Below are positions 16,423 to 23,845 of a stretch of DNA of 64,000 nt, one piece after another. The notes below the pieces were generated by a model, which was not told the origin of the DNA, ran no database searches, and saw nothing but the letters and a program-made list of their open reading frames with translations. The translations under genes were made by a program, and so were the position numbers. Every line of letters starts with the position of its first letter. The stretch's first letter is position 1. Source of the stretch: Porticoccus litoralis (GTDB taxonomy: Bacteria > Pseudomonadota > Gammaproteobacteria > Pseudomonadales > Porticoccaceae). Location: assembly GCF_030676955.1 (NCBI RefSeq), contig NZ_JAUUUU010000003.1, positions 124,001 through 188,000 of the forward strand. The letters are read 5' to 3'.

Positions 16423-17322
16423 TTAATTTCCCAAGCCACTATAAATAATGCCAAGCCATTGTTCCGTTGTCAGGAACTCGTCACCCCACTCTGCTTCGTA
16501 AGATTTTATGGGGTGCATGGCTATCACCTCCTGCAGTGATTTTCCCTCCGCTTGCAACGCACTGAGCGTGTTGAAAACACCGACCAGCATATCTCGGTAG
16601 GCCATCAGTTCAGCCCTATTCCCCACTGGCCCATGCCCGGGAATGATTTTTGTCTGTGCATCCGAGAGGGCAATGATCTGCTCGGTAGCCGCGATAACTC
16701 CTGCCAGGCTGCCGCCGTGTTCAACATCAATAAACGGGTAGAACCCGTTGAACCAGATATCCCCGGCGTGAATCACATTGGACTGCTGGAAGTGCACCAC
16801 AGCATCGCCATCCGTATGGGCATTGGCCACATGGAAGACGTGGATGGTTTCCTGATTGAGATGAAACGTCGTATCGTGGCTAAAGGTAATCATCGGCAAG
16901 CCCTCACTGGAGAGCGCCGGAACATCCCGATTAAAGGCGGAGATATGGTTGTCACGGGAAAGCAGCTTTCTGACATTATCGTGTGCGATGATCAATGTGC
17001 CTTCGGCACCCAGGTTTTCATTTCCCCCGGTGTGGTCAAAATGCCAGTGGGTATTTACCAGAAACCTGGGTGTACCACCCCCCAGTTCACCGATCTGCCA
17101 CAACAGTTTGCGCGTCAGCGGGGCAAACTGATCGTCAATCAGAAACGTGCCATCTTCTCCAATGGACACACCGAGGTTGCCGCCCTCTGCTATCAAGGCA
17201 TACAGATTTTCACCAACCCTGGTGGTCTCAAAGTTGATGTTTTCCCAGTGATGGCCTGCAAGCGCCATGTTTCCACAACTCACCACTGCCGCCAGTACAA
17301 AGGTTTTCAGCACCCTGCTCAT
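16423..17322 (-). CDS. Exported metallo-beta-lactamase-fold hydrolase
   Basis: A 299-residue protein with a signal peptide (KTFVLAAVVSCGNMALAG, cleavage about residue 22), so periplasmic. The binuclear zinc site is intact: NTHWHFDHTGG near residue 90, the His in NAHTDGDAVVHF near 167, the Asp in HAGDIWFNGFYP near 185, and the final His in IIPGHGP near 222. It resembles the single-domain MBL hydrolases annotated near quinoprotein or SoxH-like systems. Specific substrate cannot be assigned, and I see no motif that marks a true beta-lactamase. ATG has GGAGTG upstream. Confidence 0.87.
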   Translation of the reverse strand: MSRVLKTFVLAAVVSCGNMALAGHHWENINFETTRVGENLYALIAEGGNLGVSIGEDGTFLIDDQFAPLTRKLLWQIGELGGGTPRFLVNTHWHFDHTGGNENLGAEGTLIIAHDNVRKLLSRDNHISAFNRDVPALSSEGLPMITFSHDTTFHLNQETIHVFHVANAHTDGDAVVHFQQSNVIHAGDIWFNGFYPFIDVEHGGSLAGVIAATEQIIALSDAQTKIIPGHGPVGNRAELMAYRDMLVGVFNTLSALQAEGKSLQEVIAMHPIKSYEAEWGDEFLTTEQWLGIIYSGLGN

Positions 17323-17371
17323 AAATCACTCCATTTCCATTAATTGTAGTTGCTGCTTGTCCCAACGATAA

Positions 17372-17399
17372 AAAAAGCCCCGGGGTTAAGGGGCTTTTT
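17372..17399 (-). terminator. Intrinsic terminator after cysK
   Basis: AGCCCC (17376-17381) pairs with GGGGCT (17390-17395), with A and T runs on either side, 32 bases past the cysK stop on the minus strand. A clear rho-independent terminator separating cysK from the downstream hydrolase gene. Confidence 0.85.
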
Positions 17400-17431
17400 C
17401 TTATTAGATTTTAACGATCAGATGGCGGGCG

Positions 17432-18343
17432 CTAAAAGAGATCTTCTATGGATAGGTAGCGTTCACCGGTGTCGTAACTGAACACCATCACCTGACTACC
17501 AGGAGGAATCTCCGCCAGTTTCTGACTGACAGCGGCCAAACTGGCTCCGGACGAGATGCCGACGAAAATGCCCTCTTCCCTGGCACACCGCCTTGCCATT
17601 TCAAAAGAATCTTCCTCGGAAACCAGAATCGTCCCATCCAGAATGTCCGTGTTGAGTACTTGGGGAACAAAGCCGGCACCAATACCCTGAATGCGGTGAA
17701 GCCCTTTTTCTCCGCCACTGATGACCGGTGATTTCTCCGGCTCCACCGCCAATACCTGTGTATTGGGGAATTTTTCCTTCAGCACTTCAGCGCAACCGGT
17801 AATATGACCGCCAGTACCGACACCCGTGATCAGATAATCGATGCCCTCGGGGAAATCAGCGAGAATTTCCTGCGCAGTGGTTTCCCGGTGTACCTTGACG
17901 TTGGCGGGATTGTTGAACTGTTGTGGCATCCAGGCATTATGTGTTTCTTCCAACAGCTCGTTGGCTTTGGCAATAGTACCGCCCATACCCAGCTCTTTGG
18001 GTGTCAGCACCAGTTCTGCGCCGAGCGCCTTGAGGTATCGGCGCCGCTCAACAGACATGGATTCCGGCATGGTCAGCACCAGGCGGTAACCTTTCACCGC
18101 GCAGGCCAGCGCCAGACCAATGCCCGTGTTGCCGGAGGTCGGCTCAATGATCACCGTATCCTTATTGATCAGGCCTTTCTCCTCCGCGTCTTCCAGCATG
18201 GCCAGCCCGATCCGGTCCTTGATGCTGGAGCCAGGATTAAAGCGTTCCACTTTCATCCAGACGCTCACATCCCCCGGAAAAAGTTTTCCCAAGCGTACAT
18301 GGGGCGTATTGCCAATGGTTTCGAGAATGTTGTTGTATTTCAT
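17432..18343 (-). CDS. cysK: Cysteine synthase A (O-acetylserine sulfhydrylase)
   Basis: PLP enzyme making cysteine from O-acetylserine and sulfide. The 303 residues include the PLP lysine in NPGSSIKDR near residue 42, the substrate loop EPTSGNTGI near residue 68, the phosphate cup GVGTGGHITG near residue 175, and IQGIGAGFVP near 215. The long match to CysK through the C-terminal GERYLSIEDLF favours CysK over CysM. It is flanked by its own terminator and is apart from other sulfur genes. Confidence 0.92.
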   Translation of the reverse strand: MKYNNILETIGNTPHVRLGKLFPGDVSVWMKVERFNPGSSIKDRIGLAMLEDAEEKGLINKDTVIIEPTSGNTGIGLALACAVKGYRLVLTMPESMSVERRRYLKALGAELVLTPKELGMGGTIAKANELLEETHNAWMPQQFNNPANVKVHRETTAQEILADFPEGIDYLITGVGTGGHITGCAEVLKEKFPNTQVLAVEPEKSPVISGGEKGLHRIQGIGAGFVPQVLNTDILDGTILVSEEDSFEMARRCAREEGIFVGISSGASLAAVSQKLAEIPPGSQVMVFSYDTGERYLSIEDLF

Positions 18344-18375
18344 GCCGTGGTTCTCTGCGTTTGGTTATGTCTGGG

Positions 18376-19014
18376 TTAGTTCTGGATTCTATCTATAAAC
18401 AGGTTAGCCTCATCGATAGATTTCTGCATATCCAGAATAAGTCGGTTTACATCGCCGCTGATGCTATTCAACTCTCCCTTGAGTGCATCTATCGCTCTGG
18501 CGTTCAGGTTGTGCTTGAGATAAAGCACCTGGTCGCGCATGGCAGTTAGCACCGGTTTGATACTTTTCTCGGCGCGACGCATGGCCGCCAGCAGGTGTTT
18601 GTATTTATACCGGGTGTCATGCAATTTTTTTGCACTGTCCTCACGCAGTGTCCGGTTCTCAATAAGCTGCAGCTCGTCTTCCCATTCATCAAACAGGTCT
18701 TCAGCGACATCTTCCACCGCCGCGATGCGCTCTGAGATCAGGTTCGCGGCTTCCACGCTATCCTGATATTCACTGTCCAGGCGGGTATATTGTTGCTCCA
18801 GATCGCCGCCATCAAAGTTAACCACGGCTCGATACTGTTCCAGTGCATCCCGGAATTGTTCTTGGGCATCTTCCTGTGCCGTTCGCGTATCTTCTATCCG
18901 ATCAACCAGAATATCCCGCTTGTGAACGCCCACCTTTTCCCATGCGCTGTAATAGGCTGACTCGCAACCGAGCAGGGTGAAAAACAGAAAAAAGACACAC
19001 CAGATTTTTTTCAC
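18376..19014 (-). CDS. DUF2959-type coiled-coil lipoprotein
   Basis: A 212-residue protein with a lipoprotein signal (FFLFFTLLGC, lipobox Cys17) and then an almost fully helical, highly charged body with heptad-like stretches around residues 30-80, 85-130 and 170-210. The pattern SAYYSAWEKVGVHKRDILVDRIE is that of DUF2959, common in marine gammaproteobacteria; function unknown. The GTG start has GGAAG upstream. It lies 32 bases upstream of cysK on the same strand. Probably an outer-membrane-anchored periplasmic protein. Confidence 0.8.
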   Translation of the reverse strand: MKKIWCVFFLFFTLLGCESAYYSAWEKVGVHKRDILVDRIEDTRTAQEDAQEQFRDALEQYRAVVNFDGGDLEQQYTRLDSEYQDSVEAANLISERIAAVEDVAEDLFDEWEDELQLIENRTLREDSAKKLHDTRYKYKHLLAAMRRAEKSIKPVLTAMRDQVLYLKHNLNARAIDALKGELNSISGDVNRLILDMQKSIDEANLFIDRIQN

Positions 19015-19186
19015 TCGTCATACTTCCTTGATCTACAGTCCACGTTATTTTCTACCATTACCGAACACCATACCAATCCACCAGCATCAATCCCACATCC
19101 GGTCAGCGAACAGGGGGGAAACCCCTTACTATTCGTGGGTTGCAGCCTTATAATTGCCAGCTTTGCACGCCAATAGGGGAAGCCAG

Positions 19187-20137
19187 GTGTCACAGGCATC
19201 AGCGGACGTTTCAACATTTCAGGGGCTGATTCTGGCCCTGCAACAATTCTGGGCTCAGCATGGCTGTGTCATTCTGCAACCACTGGACATGGAAGTGGGT
19301 GCCGGCACATTTCATCCCGCTACCTTTTTAAGGGCTATCGGGCCGGAAACCTGGAATAGCGCCTATGTTCAGCCCTGTCGCCGTCCCACCGATGGCCGAT
19401 ACGGTGAAAATCCCAACCGGCTGCAGCACTATTACCAATTCCAGGTAGTACTCAAGCCGTCCCCCGACAATATTCAGGACCTGTACCTTGAGTCGCTTCG
19501 CATGCTGGGTATTGATACCGCCATTCACGATATCCGCTTTGTTGAGGACAACTGGGAATCACCAACCCTGGGCGCCTGGGGTCTGGGCTGGGAAGTCTGG
19601 CTAAACGGCATGGAAGTTACCCAGTTCACCTACTTTCAACAAGTTGGCGGTTTGGAATGCTACCCGGTCACCGGTGAAATCACCTATGGTCTGGAGCGTA
19701 TTGCCATGTACCTGCAGGGTGTGGACAGTATCTATGATCTGGTGTGGACCCATGGCCCTGAGGGCGATGTCACCTACGGCGATGTGTTTCACCAAAATGA
19801 AGTAGAAATGTCCACCTTCAACTTTGAGGAAGCCAATGTCGATTTTCTGTTCAAGAGTTTCGATGTCTACGAACAGGAAAGTCAGCGGTTGATTGAAAAG
19901 GGACTGCCCTTACCGGCATACGAAATGGTTATGAAGGCCTCCCACGCGTTTAACCTGCTGGATGCTCGCCACGCTATTTCAGTCACCGAGCGCCAGCGTT
20001 TTATTCTGCGGGTTCGCACCTTGGCCCGCGCCGTAGCACAGGCTTATTTTGATTCACGCCTTGCCCTAGGCTTCCCTCTGGCGCCTAAGGCCCTGGCAGA
20101 AGAAGTTACCCGTCTGGCTGCGGAGGTTAAGATATGA
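19187..20137 (+). CDS. glyQ: Glycyl-tRNA synthetase alpha subunit
   Basis: Catalytic alpha subunit of the tetrameric bacterial GlyRS. Class II motifs include the N-terminal FQGLILALQQFWAQHGC and the motif-2 region YVQPCRRPTDGRYGENPNRLQ. GTG 19187 is preferred because AGGGGAA lies seven bases before it; an in-frame TTG at 19154 would place this site inside the gene. The 316 residues are a few longer than E. coli GlyQ (303). It overlaps glyS by four bases. Confidence 0.97.
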   Translation: MSQASADVSTFQGLILALQQFWAQHGCVILQPLDMEVGAGTFHPATFLRAIGPETWNSAYVQPCRRPTDGRYGENPNRLQHYYQFQVVLKPSPDNIQDLYLESLRMLGIDTAIHDIRFVEDNWESPTLGAWGLGWEVWLNGMEVTQFTYFQQVGGLECYPVTGEITYGLERIAMYLQGVDSIYDLVWTHGPEGDVTYGDVFHQNEVEMSTFNFEEANVDFLFKSFDVYEQESQRLIEKGLPLPAYEMVMKASHAFNLLDARHAISVTERQRFILRVRTLARAVAQAYFDSRLALGFPLAPKALAEEVTRLAAEVKI

Positions 20138-22221
20138 GCGCTGATTTTCTGGTTGAAATTGGTACCGAAGAACTGCCACCCAAGGCGCTGCTGAGCCTAT
20201 CTGAAGCTTTTCGCGATGAAATCCTCGCCCAGCTTTCAGAACGCGAGCTGACCTTTGGAGAGGTAACAAGTTACGCCGCACCCCGTCGACTGGCTCTCTG
20301 CATCAAAGCACTGGATGAACAAACTCCGACCCAGGAAATCATCGCCTGGGGTCCACCGGTCAATGTTGCCTTCAAGGATGGCCAGCCAACCCGTGCCGCC
20401 GAAGCCTTTGCCAGTAAAAACGGCATTGCTATTGACGAACTTTCCAGCAAAGTGGAGAACGATGGCAAGCAGGACAAGCTATGTCACCGCGCCACCCAGG
20501 CAGGCGAAGCCACTGAATCCCTTCTCGGTACTATCGTGGAAAAAGCCCTGGCTGCCCTGCCTATTCCGAAACGCATGCGCTGGGGTGCCCGCCGCGAAGA
20601 ATTTGTCAGGCCGGTTCATTGGGTGCTGATGTTGTTGGGCGACCGCGTGGTGCCAGCGAAAGTTCTCGGCCTCGATGCCGGGCAGCAAACCCGCGGACAC
20701 CGTTTTCACGCACCGGCAGCCATTACCATTGATTCTCCCTCAAGCTACGCGGAACAGTTGCGCAGTGCCTACGTGATTGCGGACTTTTCCGAACGCCGTG
20801 AACTGATCCGGAAAGGCGTTACTATCGCCGCCAAAGAAGCCGGCGGTAACGCAGTCATCGATGACAGTTTGCTGGATGAAGTCACCGCGCTGAATGAATG
20901 GCCGATTCCGCTGGTGGGTCGCTTTGAAGAACGCTTCCTGCAAGTACCGCCTGAAGCACTGATTTCTTCCATGAAAGAGCACCAGAAATACTTTCATGCA
21001 GTAGATGCTGAGGATAATTTGCTCCCTCTGTTTATCACGGTGGCAAACATTGAGAGTCGCGATCCCGCACAAGTGGTGGATGGCAATGAGCGCGTGATCC
21101 GTCCACGGCTCAGCGATGCCGCCTTCTTCTATGACACTGATCGCAAAACATCTCTGGAATCACGCCGGGATGCCCTCAAGTCCATTGTCTTCCAGGCGCA
21201 ACTCGGCACGCTGTATGACAAAACAGAGCGGGTAGCCCGACTGGCTGAATCGCTGGCTGGCAGCACCGGTGCCGATCCAAAACTGGCGGCCCGCGCTGCC
21301 CAGTTGTGCAAGTCGGATTTGGTCAGCGAAATGGTCGGCGAATTTGATGATTTGCAAGGCATCATGGGGCGCTACTATGCCGTTAATGATGGCGAACATG
21401 CCGAGGTAGCGGAAGCATTACTGGAACAGTACCTGCCCCGCTTCGCCGGTGACCAACTGCCGCAAACAGCCACCGGTGCTACACTGGCCATCGCCGATCG
21501 CTTGGACACATTGGTTGGCATCTTCGGTATTGGCCAGCCACCGACTGGCTCCCGCGACCCTTTCGCCCTGCGTCGTGCCAGCCTGGGTGTGCTGCGCATT
21601 CTGGTTGAGAAAAAACTGGACCTGGATTTGCGCACGGCCCTAACCCTTGCCGCTTCGGCTCACGATTTACCATCAATCAAGACGGGCTCTGATAAAGTCG
21701 TAGAGCAAGTACTTACTTACATGGTTGACCGCTTCCGCGCTTGGTACGAAGATGAGTCTATCCCCGTAGAAGTTTTCCTGTCCGTTGCAGCACGCCAGCT
21801 CAGTAACCCCCTGGATATTCACCTGCGGGTACAGGCTGTTAATGCCTTCAACCAGCTTCCGGAAGCACAGGCATTGGCCGCTGCGAACAAACGCGTTTCC
21901 AATATTCTTACCAAACAGGACACGGCATTTAACAACACGGCCATTGATAACACGCTGCTCAATGATCCTGCTGAGCAGGTACTGGCAAAAACACTGGTGG
22001 AACTCAGTAATCAGGTTAAACCTCTACTGAAGACCCGCGACTATACCGATGCCCTGAAAAAGCTGGCCTCCCTCAGGGAACCTGTGGATCGCTTCTTTGA
22101 TGACGTGATGGTCATGGTGGATGATGTTGCTGTTCGCAATAACCGTCTGGTGTTGCTACAGCAGCTGCGGGAACTGTTCCTGGAAGTGGCAGATATTTCA
22201 CTGCTGGTTCCCGCCAAGTAA
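20134..22221 (+). CDS. glyS: Glycyl-tRNA synthetase beta subunit
   Basis: The 695-residue beta subunit (E. coli 689) binds tRNA-Gly. It starts with FLVEIGTEELPPKAL, has the HD-like central region and ends with the anticodon-binding domain that includes FFDDVMVMVDDVAVRNNRL. Start overlaps the glyQ stop as ATGA, so the two subunits are translationally coupled. gmhB follows after three bases and plsC after that, the order known from Pseudomonas next to gyrB. Confidence 0.97.
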   Translation: MSADFLVEIGTEELPPKALLSLSEAFRDEILAQLSERELTFGEVTSYAAPRRLALCIKALDEQTPTQEIIAWGPPVNVAFKDGQPTRAAEAFASKNGIAIDELSSKVENDGKQDKLCHRATQAGEATESLLGTIVEKALAALPIPKRMRWGARREEFVRPVHWVLMLLGDRVVPAKVLGLDAGQQTRGHRFHAPAAITIDSPSSYAEQLRSAYVIADFSERRELIRKGVTIAAKEAGGNAVIDDSLLDEVTALNEWPIPLVGRFEERFLQVPPEALISSMKEHQKYFHAVDAEDNLLPLFITVANIESRDPAQVVDGNERVIRPRLSDAAFFYDTDRKTSLESRRDALKSIVFQAQLGTLYDKTERVARLAESLAGSTGADPKLAARAAQLCKSDLVSEMVGEFDDLQGIMGRYYAVNDGEHAEVAEALLEQYLPRFAGDQLPQTATGATLAIADRLDTLVGIFGIGQPPTGSRDPFALRRASLGVLRILVEKKLDLDLRTALTLAASAHDLPSIKTGSDKVVEQVLTYMVDRFRAWYEDESIPVEVFLSVAARQLSNPLDIHLRVQAVNAFNQLPEAQALAAANKRVSNILTKQDTAFNNTAIDNTLLNDPAEQVLAKTLVELSNQVKPLLKTRDYTDALKKLASLREPVDRFFDDVMVMVDDVAVRNNRLVLLQQLRELFLEVADISLLVPAK

Positions 22222-22224
22222 GCC

Positions 22225-22788
22225 ATGAAGCTTATTATTCTCGATCGGGACGGTGTCATTAATCAGGACTCCGACAACTACATTAAATCATTGGAAGAAT
22301 GGGTGCCGATCCCCGGCAGTATCGAAGCCATCGCTCGTCTTTCCAATGCCGGCTATACCGTGGTGGTTGCCACCAACCAGTCCGGCATTGGTCGCGGCCT
22401 GTTTGACCTTGACGAGCTGGAAGCCATGCACGCCCGACTGAACGAGCTGGTACTGGAACAGGGCGGCGAGTTATCCGGCATTTTTTATTGCCCACATACG
22501 CCAGATGACCAGTGCCTCTGTCGCAAACCGGCCCCTGGTTTACTGGCTGCAATTGCAGAGGAGTTTTCTACAGACCTCGCTGGTGTGCCATTAATCGGCG
22601 ATAGCCTGCGGGATCTGCAAGCCGGACTCAAATACCACTGCTCTCCGATTTTGGTCAGAACCGGCAAGGGCGCAGCAACGGAAAGCAAGTTGGCACAACA
22701 GCCCGAATCCGAACTGGCAACTGCGCCGGTTTTTGACGACCTGTCGGCTGCCGTCACCAACCTGCTTGAGACAACACAGGACAGCTAA
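22225..22788 (+). CDS. gmhB: D-glycero-beta-D-manno-heptose 1,7-bisphosphate 7-phosphatase
   Basis: HAD-family phosphatase in synthesis of the ADP-heptose used for the LPS inner core. The catalytic DxD is in LDRDGVIN (residues 6-13), motif II Thr/Ser is in VATNQSGIGRG, and the structural zinc site is CPHTPDDQCLCRKP near residue 91, ending in the motif III Lys. Asp of motif IV is in LIGDSLRDLQAG. Length 187 fits the family (E. coli 191). Directly follows glyS. Confidence 0.93.
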   Translation: MKLIILDRDGVINQDSDNYIKSLEEWVPIPGSIEAIARLSNAGYTVVVATNQSGIGRGLFDLDELEAMHARLNELVLEQGGELSGIFYCPHTPDDQCLCRKPAPGLLAAIAEEFSTDLAGVPLIGDSLRDLQAGLKYHCSPILVRTGKGAATESKLAQQPESELATAPVFDDLSAAVTNLLETTQDS

Positions 22789-22789
22789 C

Positions 22790-23515
22790 ATGAATACACC
22801 CATCATGTATCTGCGCTCCATTTGCTTTTATGTGCTGTATTTTCTGATCGTTATTTTTTTCGGTGTTTTGTCTTCCCTGTCTGGACCTTTCCTCAGTTAC
22901 ATAAACCGTCATCGCATGCTGACGACCGCCGGTATGCTGATTGTTCGTTCCCTGAGTCTGACCTGCGGGGTAAAAATCAAAGTAGAGGGCCTGGAAAACA
23001 TTCCCGATGGCCCCTGTGTTGTACTCAGCAAGCACCAGTCCACCTGGGAAACCTTTTTCCTGCAGCGCCTGTTTATGCCAGTTAGTACCATATTGAAGCA
23101 GGAACTGCTGAAAATCCCTTTTTTTGGTTGGGGTATTCGCCTTATGCACCCCATCGCTATTGATCGCAGCAATCCCAGGCAAGCCATGGTTCAGGTGATG
23201 CAACAGGGAAAACAGCGTATTTCCGAAGGTAATCGCGTTGTGATTTATCCCGAGGGCACGCGCACCCCTTACGGCAAAGTAGGGAAATACGGACGCAGCG
23301 GTGCGGCACTGGCCATTGCCTCCAAGGTCCCTGTCGTCCCCATTGCCCACAATGCCGGATACTGCTGGCCATCTCATCAGTTACTGAAGCGTTCCGGTGT
23401 GGTTCATGTCGTCATTGGCAAGCCTATCAGCACTACCGATAAGGAAAGCCAGGCGCTTACCGAAGAAGTGAAAGAATGGATCGAAGGGCAGCAAGACAGG
23501 CTTGATGTGCGTTAA
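22790..23515 (+). CDS. plsC: 1-acylglycerol-3-phosphate O-acyltransferase (PlsC family)
   Basis: A membrane acyltransferase of the lysophosphatidate type, 241 residues from ATG 22790, one base after the gmhB stop. Motif I is SKHQSTWETFF (His with Glu in the place of the usual Asp), and motif III is VIYPEGTRTPYG near residue 160; PVVPIAHNAG follows. An N-terminal helix (residues 8-35) anchors it. In Pseudomonas the gene beside gyrB and gmhB is of this kind. Exact acyl acceptor is inferred. Confidence 0.92.
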   Translation: MNTPIMYLRSICFYVLYFLIVIFFGVLSSLSGPFLSYINRHRMLTTAGMLIVRSLSLTCGVKIKVEGLENIPDGPCVVLSKHQSTWETFFLQRLFMPVSTILKQELLKIPFFGWGIRLMHPIAIDRSNPRQAMVQVMQQGKQRISEGNRVVIYPEGTRTPYGKVGKYGRSGAALAIASKVPVVPIAHNAGYCWPSHQLLKRSGVVHVVIGKPISTTDKESQALTEEVKEWIEGQQDRLDVR

Positions 23516-23597
23516 TAGCCAAGATAACGTTCTGTATATGGCGGGTGTTAGCGGGTTAGCCTAGACTGTATCAATAATATTCAGGGAGAGAAAACCT

Positions 23598-23771
23598 ATG
23601 TCACCGTTAGATAATGGTACTTACACAGGCCCAGAACGCCGCTCCGACCAACGTCGAAAAAAAACAGATCGGCGTGAAGATATTCGTTTTGAGCCAAGCA
23701 AGGACGATCGCCGGCAGGGTAAGGGTCGTCGTAAATCCGATGGTGATCTCTGGCGTCAGCGTGAAGAGTAA
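23598..23771 (+). CDS. Small arginine-rich protein, 57 residues
   Basis: A short frame beginning MSPLDNGTYTGPERRSDQ. Eight bases upstream of the ATG is AGGGAGAG, and 29 bases after the stop is an intrinsic terminator, so it looks like a complete gene. It is rich in paired arginines spaced 5-7 residues apart (ERRS, QRRK, DRRE, DRRQ, GRRK) with Asp/Glu between them; the centre is IRFEPSKDDRR. I do not recognise a named family with certainty, though similar RR-repeat small proteins occur in other gammaproteobacteria. It is highly charged, with no signal or membrane segment; it could bind nucleic acid or a protein partner. Confidence 0.72.
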   Translation: MSPLDNGTYTGPERRSDQRRKKTDRREDIRFEPSKDDRRQGKGRRKSDGDLWRQREE

Positions 23772-23800
23772 TCCTTGCTGACAAGTATACATCCCGTCAT

Positions 23801-23830
23801 AAAAAAACCGGCCTTTAAGCCGGTTTTTTT
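23801..23830. terminator. Bidirectional intrinsic terminator between the small gene and gyrB
   Basis: CCGGC (23808-23812) pairs with GCCGG (23819-23823), six-base loop, with seven A before and seven T after. It lies between convergent genes, 29 bases after the small-protein stop and 15 bases beyond the gyrB stop, so it can serve both. Confidence 0.88.
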
Positions 23831-23845
23831 ATTTATATCAATGGG

